From: an uncultured Lachnospiraceae bacterium
GTDB lineage: Bacteria > Bacillota > Clostridia > Lachnospirales > Lachnospiraceae
Direction of reading: 5' to 3'
DNA: 64,000 bases
NCBI GenBank assembly: GCA_947177165.1
Contig: CAMWTP010000007.1
Coordinates: 43,654-107,653 of the forward strand
In this document: one piece after another, positions 30,549-38,137 of the stretch
Layout of the letters: every line of letters starts with the position of its first letter
Position numbering within the stretch: position 1 is the stretch's first letter
The notes under the pieces: model-generated
Seen by the model: only the letters and a program-made list of their open reading frames with translations
The model's database searches: none
What the model was told of the DNA's origin: nothing
Made by a program: the position numbers and the translations under genes

Positions 30549-30577
30549 AACATAACACAATTTTTTAATCAATGCAA
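30549..30577 (-). promoter_or_regulatory. Promoter of T-box/pheST transcript
   Basis: Minus strand TTGCAT (30572-30577), 17-bp spacer, TATGTT (30549-30554), immediately upstream of the T-box leader. Confidence 0.6.
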
Positions 30578-30689
30578 CTATAATTTTCCTGATTCCGATT
30601 ATTCCATCTATACATTCATTGTAGTATAATAAGATTCAACAACATATTTGGATAAAAACGATGTATTAATAGCATATAAGGAGGTCTTT

Positions 30690-31298
30690 ATGAAAACAAT
30701 CATTACAGTCCAGCACACGCAGTCCATTCACCACACAAACGGTATGGTTGGTTCCTGGACAGACTGGGAACTGTCAGAACTTGGCTTGGAACAGGCAGAA
30801 AAAATAGGAAGAAAGCTGCAATCTGAACTGACGGGAAAAAGCATTGCTCTTTACTCGTCGGACCTGCTGCGCGCAAAGCAGACTGCCGAAAAGATTGGCA
30901 GACACCTGAATGCAGTTCCCGTATTAAGAAAAGAGCTGAGAGAGCGCAACCTTGGGAAATGCTGTGGAAAATCAGTCCAATGGCTCCGCGAAAATATGGA
31001 ACAGCAGGAAAAAACAATCGATGACAAGATGTTTTCCGACGCGGAAAGCCGTCGGGAAGAGTGGAACCGGTTAAAGCCCTTTTTCGACGAAATCATGTCA
31101 AACAGCGAACAGAATATTCTCATTGTTTCACATGGGGATTTGCTCAGTGTCTTTAACACCATGTTCATGGGATTAAGCGTCGAGTCCATTAACTCTTGTG
31201 AGATTTTTGGGCTGGCAGGCGGCGTATCTTATATGTATGAAGACGATGAAGGCCGGCGAATCATCAAAAGGATTAGCGATATGTCTTATGTGTCATAG
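30690..31298 (+). CDS. Histidine phosphatase family protein
   Basis: Start ATG 30690 behind AAGGAGG. A 202-residue member of the phosphoglycerate-mutase-like superfamily. The phosphoacceptor motif reads VQHTQS (His9) instead of the common RHGET, with the arginine of RHG replaced by Gln. The second half of the site is present: SSDLLRAKQTA and IVSHGD. Because the RHG arginine is changed, activity may differ or be weakened. Members dephosphorylate sugar phosphates or other small molecules. It stands alone, divergent from pheST. Confidence 0.85.
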   Translation: MKTIITVQHTQSIHHTNGMVGSWTDWELSELGLEQAEKIGRKLQSELTGKSIALYSSDLLRAKQTAEKIGRHLNAVPVLRKELRERNLGKCCGKSVQWLRENMEQQEKTIDDKMFSDAESRREEWNRLKPFFDEIMSNSEQNILIVSHGDLLSVFNTMFMGLSVESINSCEIFGLAGGVSYMYEDDEGRRIIKRISDMSYVS

Positions 31299-31738
31299 AC
31301 TTCGACTATTGGACTTAAGAATTTGCCAAAAAAGCAGGATATTTCAAGCAGGATGAGAAAGGAGCTGCTAAAAGGCATATGCGTGTGAGTTCACCGATAA
31401 TTTTTTCTGATTGGGATAAGGTTACTTATATCGGTAATTTATCCTCATTTTATCGTCCTTGTCATTACAATAACTTTCTCAATTCCTCTGCCTCCTGCTC
31501 TGACAACTTTCCATCTCCAATAAAAGCTTACGCCCCTGAGCTGCACCTGCTTTTCGACAGCCTCCGCATTCTGTGCTAACTGCTCTATTGTGCCAGTACG
31601 GTTTTCGGTATGCCTGTATAAACTGCTTTCTCTTTTGGAGTGCTTTTCATGCCCTGAAACAAAAAAGACACCAACCTCAAATGGCTGATGTCATGTCTCA
31701 TGTTATACTTTGTATCGAAATGCAATAAACTTTATAGT
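31299..31738. other. Region without an intact gene
   Basis: No complete gene is visible in this 440-bp stretch. The minus strand has short broken frames, including one ending in KLSEQEAEELRKLL near 31465-31510, which resembles the tail of a decayed gene. It joins directly to the nuclease fragments at 31739. Confidence 0.4.
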
Positions 31739-32243
31739 TTACATATTGGGTTGAATAACCACTGTTACAAATCCCTGACGACGTGTATTTAAATCATTCA
31801 TTATTCCATTAGGATTGCCAATTCTACCTTCTGGGTCGTATACAAAACGAATTCGTTTCTCACAATCTGGATGCTCTTTATATCTATCGACATCAATAAT
31901 CAACTGATCTCCTACATCCTTATCTGCTAATCCCTGCCTGGTTTTTTTAACTTCTATATATCGGCATGGCAAACCGTGTCGTATAGTAATACCAGCCGCT
32001 AACGGCATCACCAGAATGTTTCTCTTTCCTGTTCTCCCGGAACCTTTTATCCGTTGCAATCCCCACCATTTCGCGGATGCCCTGTGCCGCATTATCTTTC
32101 GTCTTTGCCCTGCCGCCTTTCATTTTCCTTGTACATTTTGAACCAGTATATTCATCCGGGAAGTCTTTTCCCAAATAAATAATGTCGCCGGTCTCCGCTA
32201 TTTCCACCAATTCCCCGACAAAGCGTTCCAGATACTTCTCCAC
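31739..32243 (-). pseudogene. Fused remnants: polyvalent-protein domain and PD-(D/E)XK nuclease tail
   Basis: Two minus-strand frames meet near 31960. The upstream frame (ATG 32243) encodes about 98 residues with KDFPDEYTGSK, AAQGIREMVGIATDKRFREN and GWYYYTTRFAMPIY, resembling a domain of large polyvalent proteins of mobile elements. The downstream frame encodes YIEVKKTRQGLADKDVGDQL and VDRYKEHPDCEKRI through FVYDPEGRIGNPNG, typical of the end of a PD-(D/E)XK nuclease (EVK active-site strand). Neither is complete and no single frame joins them. This is probably debris of an integrated element. Confidence 0.6.
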
Positions 32244-32413
32244 CTCATTCCAGTCGATATTCTGTTTGCCGGAAATTATTTTTATTCATACCGCCTGTAT
32301 ATCTCCATCATTCAGGAAAATCGCAAATATATGAACATATTTTCTATTCTTTCTTGACATATTCTCCCCTATATCGTACAATAGTTCTTGAACAAATGTT
32401 TTTGATCATTCTA

Positions 32414-32442
32414 TTGTAAAACATGCTCATTATTGATATACT
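32414..32442 (+). promoter_or_regulatory. Promoter of Rpn-like gene
   Basis: TTGTAA (32414-32419), 17-bp spacer, TATACT (32437-32442), closely followed by AAGGAG and the start at 32458. Confidence 0.65.
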
Positions 32443-32457
32443 AAAGGAGAACAATCA

Positions 32458-33420
32458 ATGTCAGACAAAGCAATGCCAACTGGAAAAAAGTATCACCTGC
32501 ATGACAGAAAAACGCAATGGCATATGGCAGTCACACCTGCAATGAAGCTTGAATTTATGGAGTACAGTCAGGTACTTGACTACATACCAGAGCGCCTGCT
32601 CAACACCAATGCGCTGCAAATCGACCTGCTAATCATCAAGAAGGCAAAAGACATATGCATAGAGAACGAGATTGGCAGAATCTTCCAACGCCACAATATC
32701 ATCGAATACAAGTCACCGCATGACAAGGAAGGCATCAACACATATTTTAAAGTCCATGCATATGCAAGCCTCTACAAAATAGGTGAGAAAAATACGGTCT
32801 ATGAACCAGAGGATATCACGATTACCATGATACGCAGAGGAAAACCATACAAGCTTTTTCGGTGGTTCGCGCGGCAGGGATACAATGTCAAAGACATGTA
32901 CAAAGGCGTATATTATATAGAAAATGCCGGATTTTTCAAGACACAAGTTATCGTGGCAAGAGAGCTTGCGGAAGAAAGTCATGTATGGCTCACATCACTG
33001 ACAGATGCCATGAACAGGCAGCAGGCGGAAAACCTGATCATCAAGTCAAGAGAACTGTCAGATAAGCCCGAGGCCAGCTATGTTGATGCCGTACTGCAGA
33101 TTGTATCAAAGGCAAACAGAACACTATTTGAAGAAATCAAGAGGGAGGACAGGAATATGTACAGTGCATTGGTAGAACTTATGCAGCCAGAGATTGATGA
33201 GGCGGTAAGTAAAGCTGTTGAGAAAACATGGAATGAGGCAGTCATCGAGACAACAAACAACATAACTGCACAAAATAAGGTTGAGGCAATCGAAAATGCT
33301 ATCAAAAAGCTGAATATGACAGAAGAAGAGGCCTGTGCCTTTATGGACACAACAAAAGAGCAGTATGATGCGTATAAGCAGATTATCAAAAACGCAGACA
33401 ATAAAAAACGAAAAGCATAG
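32458..33420 (+). CDS. Rpn/PD-(D/E)XK nuclease-family protein
   Basis: A 320-residue protein whose N-terminal third fits the PD-(D/E)XK fold: Asp56 in NALQIDLLII and Glu83-x-Lys85 in IIEYKSP. The C-terminal half is helical and charged, ending in NADNKKRKA. Related Rpn (transposase_31-like) proteins are DNA endonucleases promoting RecA-independent recombination and vary greatly in copy number. It has its own promoter and stands alone next to element debris. Nuclease activity is inferred from the motif only. Confidence 0.7.
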   Translation: MSDKAMPTGKKYHLHDRKTQWHMAVTPAMKLEFMEYSQVLDYIPERLLNTNALQIDLLIIKKAKDICIENEIGRIFQRHNIIEYKSPHDKEGINTYFKVHAYASLYKIGEKNTVYEPEDITITMIRRGKPYKLFRWFARQGYNVKDMYKGVYYIENAGFFKTQVIVARELAEESHVWLTSLTDAMNRQQAENLIIKSRELSDKPEASYVDAVLQIVSKANRTLFEEIKREDRNMYSALVELMQPEIDEAVSKAVEKTWNEAVIETTNNITAQNKVEAIENAIKKLNMTEEEACAFMDTTKEQYDAYKQIIKNADNKKRKA

Positions 33421-33440
33421 ATCTCGCATTTTAATCAGCA

Positions 33441-34185
33441 CTAATACGAACCAAGCAATTCCATTGTACCGTCATCTAATTTTCGGCGGTACAAATCTGT
33501 CTGCAGCCTGCGATAGCCTTCTCCCCATCTGGTCGCATATTCCTGGTCACAAACACTGAATGTTACCTCAAAGTACAGATATCCATCTGCATAGTACAGA
33601 TGTTTAAAGGCAGTCTCATCGACTTCTCCATCGCCTCTCTGCCCAACATCACTGTCAATCTGCGCCGCGACACTGACAATCGTGTTGGAATCCACCAGAA
33701 GCGCATAGATATCTCCGTTCCACTCGCAAAGAACGCCGCGGGCAAGCTCCCCCTGATAGCAATAGGGAAATCCATAGATCTGCTGTGCTTTCTGTACCAG
33801 CTCCGGCGGAAAATCGGATGGAAATATGGTATTTGTCTCCAAATCCCACACACTCGTTTTTCCGGAGAAACCAATCTCCGCGCAGTCCTCAAAATACACA
33901 CGCGCTCTGCCTGCGTCATGACAGAGAAAACAGTCATCGGAATTGGCCTCTATCATTTGAAAATCTGCTCCGCCTGATTGGAGTGTAATAAATTTTCCAC
34001 CTTGGAAATACTGACCGCCCGGGTAGTCATACGCTCCAAAGACAATACAGATCTGTTCTCTGTCTACCTCCCTGCTTTTCGTTTTTTGTCTCCTCTGCCC
34101 TCTGACCTGATGCACAGCCAGCGCTTCCGCCGATGCATAGCAGTATCAGAGCTATCATGCTAACGCTACTGGCTGCTCTTTTCAC
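33441..34185 (-). pseudogene. Frameshifted lipoprotein gene
   Basis: A GTG at 34185 with GGGAGG upstream opens a lipoprotein signal (MIALILLCIGG then the lipobox SAGC). That frame stops soon after. The body (about 200 residues from GAYDYPGGQYFQGG onward) continues in another frame down to 33441. The likely shift site is the run of six T/A bases at 34082-34087. One base inserted or removed would restore a single lipoprotein of about 240 residues. The signal resembles those of the next two genes (GCASGQRAEE versus GCASDQSAEY). Either a real frameshift or a homopolymer sequencing error. Body function unknown. Confidence 0.7.
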
Positions 34186-34205
34186 TGCTGATTCCTCCCG
34201 CGCAA

Positions 34206-35246
34206 TCAGGAATAAGTACCCTCATCCGTCTCAATCCACCAGTCGACCACTTTGGGCGTGCCATCGGCCTCCCAAATAATCAGGAATTTTGCAATACCGA
34301 CACATTGTACGACACCTCCCTCCGCTGACAGATACTCAGATGCCTGCAGCGCATTCTTTCCCTCATACTCCGCCACGCACAAATTGTAAAAACCGCGCGC
34401 ATTGCCGCCAACAGATATTTCGGTATCTGGCAGCTCCCATACTCCGGAATTCTCCGCCTGAAAATAAATCTGATCCTTCAGGTAATCACAATAAGCACTA
34501 TAGCTATCAGGTTGTGGCTCCTGGAACACACTGATCCCAAGCCCGCAATCATAATCTTCCACAAGGTCCGTCGGCAGCTTCATCCGCTCAATCGCATGAT
34601 TTCTGTACTTGAAAACAGCCTTATAGGAATCTCCCACTGCACCGCAGCCTGTCCCCTGCGCGCTGAACACAATCTCCATATTCTCATCATTGTCAATGTC
34701 GTCCCAGAAAACATCAAACCATCCATAATACGAACAGTCCTCCTCGGAAAAACAATAAGGCTCGTCCTCGTTCATGTAAAACCACAGACTGCCAGAGCCG
34801 TAATAAGGCTTTTCCTGTGCATCGAGCACCATCACCAGCATATCTGCCTGACCATTGCCGTCAATATCGTCTATCTGAAGCCCAGTGAGCGCCATCGCCC
34901 CGTCCTGAAAAATATTGTCTTCTGTCAAAATCTGTAAGTATGTATCTGCAGTCTGCCGGTCGATCCCCTGCTTCTCTGCCTCCTCCAAAAAGCGCTCCTC
35001 GTTTTCCCTGATCTGATCCTCCGGGAAATACGCTTCTGTCGATTCCTCCTGACTGTCTGATTCCTGTACTAATGTCTCCTCTTTTCTTTCCGCTGTCGTT
35101 TCTCCTATCGTCTCCCGCTCCTCCTGGGAAGGATTCTGCGCTGTCGCAGCATACTCCGCGCTCTGATCAGATGCACACCCGAAACTAACTCCCATACATA
35201 TCGATAATAAAATAATATATTCAACCCTGCTGACACGTTTTCTCAT
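34206..35246 (-). CDS. Lipoprotein with Asp-rich calcium-binding-like repeats
   Basis: A 346-residue secreted lipoprotein: signal peptide residues 1-23, lipobox SFGC with Cys24, then a Glu/Gln/Thr-rich linker to about residue 75. Two segments, DIDGNGQADMLVMV and DIDNDENMEIVF, resemble the Ca-binding DxDxDG loops of FG-GAP/VCBS-type repeats. The ATG at 35246 follows AGGAGG by 8 bp. It is upstream of, and probably co-transcribed with, the frameshifted lipoprotein gene. An array of four 11-bp-spaced repeats lies just upstream. Function unknown; a surface sensor or binding role is possible. Confidence 0.78.
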   Translation of the reverse strand: MRKRVSRVEYIILLSICMGVSFGCASDQSAEYAATAQNPSQEERETIGETTAERKEETLVQESDSQEESTEAYFPEDQIRENEERFLEEAEKQGIDRQTADTYLQILTEDNIFQDGAMALTGLQIDDIDGNGQADMLVMVLDAQEKPYYGSGSLWFYMNEDEPYCFSEEDCSYYGWFDVFWDDIDNDENMEIVFSAQGTGCGAVGDSYKAVFKYRNHAIERMKLPTDLVEDYDCGLGISVFQEPQPDSYSAYCDYLKDQIYFQAENSGVWELPDTEISVGGNARGFYNLCVAEYEGKNALQASEYLSAEGGVVQCVGIAKFLIIWEADGTPKVVDWWIETDEGTYS

Positions 35247-35297
35247 TCCTGTTTCCTCCTACGCACACTTTCACTAATAGCAATTTTACGTTGGAAA

Positions 35298-35337
35298 TGC
35301 ATCATGTTTGTATCAAAATTGCATCAAAGTTGCATCA
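35298..35337. promoter_or_regulatory. Array of four direct repeats, 11-bp period (copy 1)
   Basis: On the plus strand the 7-mers TGCATCA, TGTATCA, TGCATCA and TGCATCA start at 35298, 35309, 35320 and 35331, exactly 11 bp apart. They lie upstream of the 34206-35246 lipoprotein gene. Helically phased direct repeats of this sort are typical of OmpR/PhoB-type response-regulator sites. Confidence 0.65.
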
Positions 35338-35386
35338 TAAAACAGGAAAATTCAGCAGCATGCAAATCTGCTGTTCAAATCGATTG

Positions 35387-37339
35387 TCAGCGATTCAGTT
35401 CTTCCCACGGAATGACAAACAGATAATCCCCTGCCGCACCACAGTCAATATCATATCTTTCATAATAAATTCCAACCCCTTCCGGAAATAGGAAAAACTT
35501 CTCCGGATCAAATTCTTCTGCCATCTTATTTTCCTCTGTCAGAAAAAACCATCCGTTTCCGATTCCTTCCATATATTTGTAAGCGGAAGCCGTCAGCCTT
35601 GAGGACGCCTCCTGCGTGGTCATTCCAAGAAGATCCTCCAGCGAAATCACTTCTCCCGTTTCCCGGTCAAATGTAACCGGATGCTGTGTCGTCCATGCGC
35701 GTATTCCGCCTGTATAACCGCCTGTGTATTCTGCCACTGTAATATATTTCTCACCGATATAGACATAGTCATAGCCTGTCATCTGACTATACATAAATGC
35801 GTCCGTCTCCTCGTCAAGCATGGTAAAAAAGTTCTCCTTGTCATCCAACGCATCCTGATAAGCGCTCTGGAAATACTCGTTTATCTTTTTATATCCTGGA
35901 ATCCTGCTGTTAAACTGCGGAAGCCATATCCTGTAAGGATTGTACCCCTCCCCATTTTCGTCCACAGAATGATACGCCTCGTACTCCAGGTCATCTGACA
36001 AATATGCCTCATATCCCTCTGTGCTTTCCATCACAGACTTGACACTGCTCAATTCTCCATACTCGATGCAGTCAGCCGGCAGAGTCCCTGGTATTTTCGC
36101 TGCATCCTCCCATCGCACCACCCTCTTGTCATCTGTCAGCCGAAACCACTGGCATCCCTCCTCCTCGGAGACATATCTCCGAAAAAAGATACCGTTTCCA
36201 GTTGCAAACAAATCTGACGTCTTCCAGATATCCAAACCTTCACATGTATATTCATACCTGTAAACTTCCTCCTGGCTTCCATCCTCCAAGTCAATCTGGC
36301 TGATGGTTACACTGCGCAAATCTCCGTCCGCCCTCTCATTCAGGACATAAAATCGTCCTTCATAAATTGCGCACTCGGTAAACTGGGGTGCCAAAAATGA
36401 ACGCGTCTCTCCATTCTGCAGGGAAACCCGGACAATTTTACTTTCCTCTCCGTCTTTATCTTCCACGAAAAAAATTTCTCCTCCATACACCAGAATATTT
36501 CTCCCGCTCTCGATCCTGCACAGCTCCTCCTCACTCGATCCGTCAGAATCCATCCGACTGACAACAATGTCATTTCCTTTCCATCTCCAATAGACTACTC
36601 CTGTATAACTCCCATCCCCCAGCACATACTGCCGCACACCAGCGGCGATCAGTTGCCTTTCCGAACCATCCTTATTCATGCGGTACAAAAAATCTTCATC
36701 AAACTCCGATGGTTCCTCTGTCACCAAACCCGCCGTGTCATACTTTGCATGATAACTGTCACAGAAATGCACATACTCCGCATCGATCTGCAGTCTGTTC
36801 CCCTTGTCGCACAGTTTTGTCAGACCCGTTCCGTCCGTTTTCATCCGATAGATCCCATACCCGTCTGTCTGGTTGATAAAAAAGACCTCATCATCCTGCA
36901 CGCAGATGCTTCCCGCATGCACCTTTGCCAGGCACTGCGGTTCACTGCCGTCCTTCCTGCACCGATACAGATAATAGTGGTCCATCTGGCTGACATAGTA
37001 ATCATAACCGTCCGCATAACAAATCCTGCTCTCTCTCCAGTTTGCCCACGTGTCATGATCCTGTTCTTCGTCTGAATATTCACTGTCCTCTTCCTGTTTT
37101 CTATTTGAACATTCATTGTCCCCTTCCTGTTCTCCGTCTGAACATTCACTGTCCCCTTCCTGTTTTTCGTCTGGACGTTCACTGTTCCCTTCCTGTTCTT
37201 CGTCTGGCAAGATGCTTTGCAATATTTCCTCTCTATTCATGGATTCCTCTGCTCCCTGGTCCGATGCGCAGCCAAAACACACTCCCATACAAAGCATCAC
37301 CAAAAAAATCATTTCCGCTCTCCTGACATTTCCTTTCAT
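35387..37339 (-). CDS. Lipoprotein with beta-propeller-like and RsiV-like (DUF3298) domains
   Basis: ATG 37339 follows AGGAGG by 7 bp. The 650-residue lipoprotein has a signal peptide with lipobox CFGC (Cys24), then an acidic low-complexity linker of five 11-residue repeats (about 43-97). A TolB/DUF5050-like propeller follows (repeated IYRMKTDGTGL, LYRMNKDGSER and SRMDSDGSSEE motifs). The C-terminal ~200 residues (RIPGYKKINEYFQSAYQDALD ... FDRETGEVISLEDLLG ... FPEGVGIYYERYDI) resemble DUF3298/RsiV modules. It is anchored outside the cell, possibly as a sensor. Its promoter has the 11-bp-spaced repeat array. It shares a signal-peptide type with the two lipoproteins downstream. Confidence 0.82.
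   Translation of the reverse strand: MKGNVRRAEMIFLVMLCMGVCFGCASDQGAEESMNREEILQSILPDEEQEGNSERPDEKQEGDSECSDGEQEGDNECSNRKQEEDSEYSDEEQDHDTWANWRESRICYADGYDYYVSQMDHYYLYRCRKDGSEPQCLAKVHAGSICVQDDEVFFINQTDGYGIYRMKTDGTGLTKLCDKGNRLQIDAEYVHFCDSYHAKYDTAGLVTEEPSEFDEDFLYRMNKDGSERQLIAAGVRQYVLGDGSYTGVVYWRWKGNDIVVSRMDSDGSSEEELCRIESGRNILVYGGEIFFVEDKDGEESKIVRVSLQNGETRSFLAPQFTECAIYEGRFYVLNERADGDLRSVTISQIDLEDGSQEEVYRYEYTCEGLDIWKTSDLFATGNGIFFRRYVSEEEGCQWFRLTDDKRVVRWEDAAKIPGTLPADCIEYGELSSVKSVMESTEGYEAYLSDDLEYEAYHSVDENGEGYNPYRIWLPQFNSRIPGYKKINEYFQSAYQDALDDKENFFTMLDEETDAFMYSQMTGYDYVYIGEKYITVAEYTGGYTGGIRAWTTQHPVTFDRETGEVISLEDLLGMTTQEASSRLTASAYKYMEGIGNGWFFLTEENKMAEEFDPEKFFLFPEGVGIYYERYDIDCGAAGDYLFVIPWEELNR
37050..37212. 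repeat. 33-bp coding minisatellite in lipoprotein linker
   Basis: About five degenerate 33-bp units, in frame, encode an 11-residue acidic repeat of the DEEQEGNSERP / DEKQEGDSECS type. It forms the stalk between the lipid anchor and the propeller-like domain. Confidence 0.8.
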
Positions 37340-37407
37340 CACTGTTCCTCCTGTAAACTAAAATACTCCCGCAATCTCTCCTGCACCAAGAGACTGTGAG
37401 AGTATAT

Positions 37408-37467
37408 ATTATAATTTACACCAGAATTCCATCATGATTGTATCAGAATTGCATCAAAGTTGTAACA
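37408..37467 (-). promoter_or_regulatory. Promoter with four direct repeats, 11-bp period (copy 2)
   Basis: Plus-strand 7-mers TCCATCA, TGTATCA, TGCATCA and TGTAACA start at 37428, 37439, 37450 and 37461, 11 bp apart. A minus-strand TATAAT lies at 37408-37413, so the first repeat covers the -35 position. This suggests activation by a regulator that replaces the -35 contact. The same array occurs at 35298-35337. Confidence 0.68.
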
Positions 37468-37674
37468 TCGATACGATAAAGTGACATGATGCATCTCAGC
37501 CACCACGCTTTCTACAGCTCGTAACCTGGACAAGCCTGAACTAAAAATTTGCCATTTTGCACAAGATTTTATTGTTAAGTGCCTGACGCGGCCTGTAAAG
37601 CCATAATCTGCAACGTAGTGCAAAGGCTTATGCGGACTGAACAATGATTAAAAAATTATGGCGATTCATGCAAG
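37468..37674. other. Intergenic stretch, nothing recognised
   Basis: Between the repeat array and the Nudix stop I see only a 70-codon minus-strand frame (37432-37644) without a ribosome site or recognisable family, probably not a gene. Confidence 0.4.
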
Positions 37675-38061
37675 CTACAGCAATCCTGCACACTGTTCAA
37701 GTATCCCTATGTCAGCCGGAAGCCAGTCAACGCTATATAACTCGTCCTTTCCAAGCCACTTTGCAGATTCGTGTTCCTTCAAAATCAAATCGCCAGACTT
37801 GATGGTACAGGCAAAACAATCCATTGACAGATGAAAATTGGGATAATCGTACTCGATTGTATCCACCAGTTCTCCCACTTCGATCTCTGTGTCAAGCTCC
37901 TCGCGAATCTCCCGCTTAAGAGCCTGCTGTGGTGTCTCTCCTTCCTCAATCTTTCCGCCTGGAAATTCCCAGCCGTCCTTAAACTCTCCATATCCGCGCT
38001 GCGTGGCAAAAAGTTTGTTGTTATCCACGATAATCGCGGCTACTACTTTTATTGTTTTCAT
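37675..38061 (-). CDS. Nudix hydrolase (MutT-like NTP pyrophosphohydrolase)
   Basis: A 128-residue MutT-type protein with a full Nudix box starting at GGKIEEGETP (residues 34-43) and ending REIREEL. Such proteins hydrolyse (deoxy)nucleoside triphosphates, often oxidised ones, to the monophosphate. It follows the PLD-helicase gene by 76 bp on the same strand and might be the last gene of that defence operon, but it is equally plausible as an independent housekeeping gene. Confidence 0.9.
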   Translation of the reverse strand: MKTIKVVAAIIVDNNKLFATQRGYGEFKDGWEFPGGKIEEGETPQQALKREIREELDTEIEVGELVDTIEYDYPNFHLSMDCFACTIKSGDLILKEHESAKWLGKDELYSVDWLPADIGILEQCAGLL

Positions 38062-38137
38062 TTGATTCGATCTCCTATTTTTTTCATTACTTTTGTGTAC
38101 ATTCGTGCAATAATCTTTTATCCAGCATAATAATATT

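Noticed and set aside
37432..37644. 70-codon minus-strand frame between the repeat array and the Nudix gene
   Set aside because: No ribosome site, no recognised family, and it overlaps the regulatory repeats.
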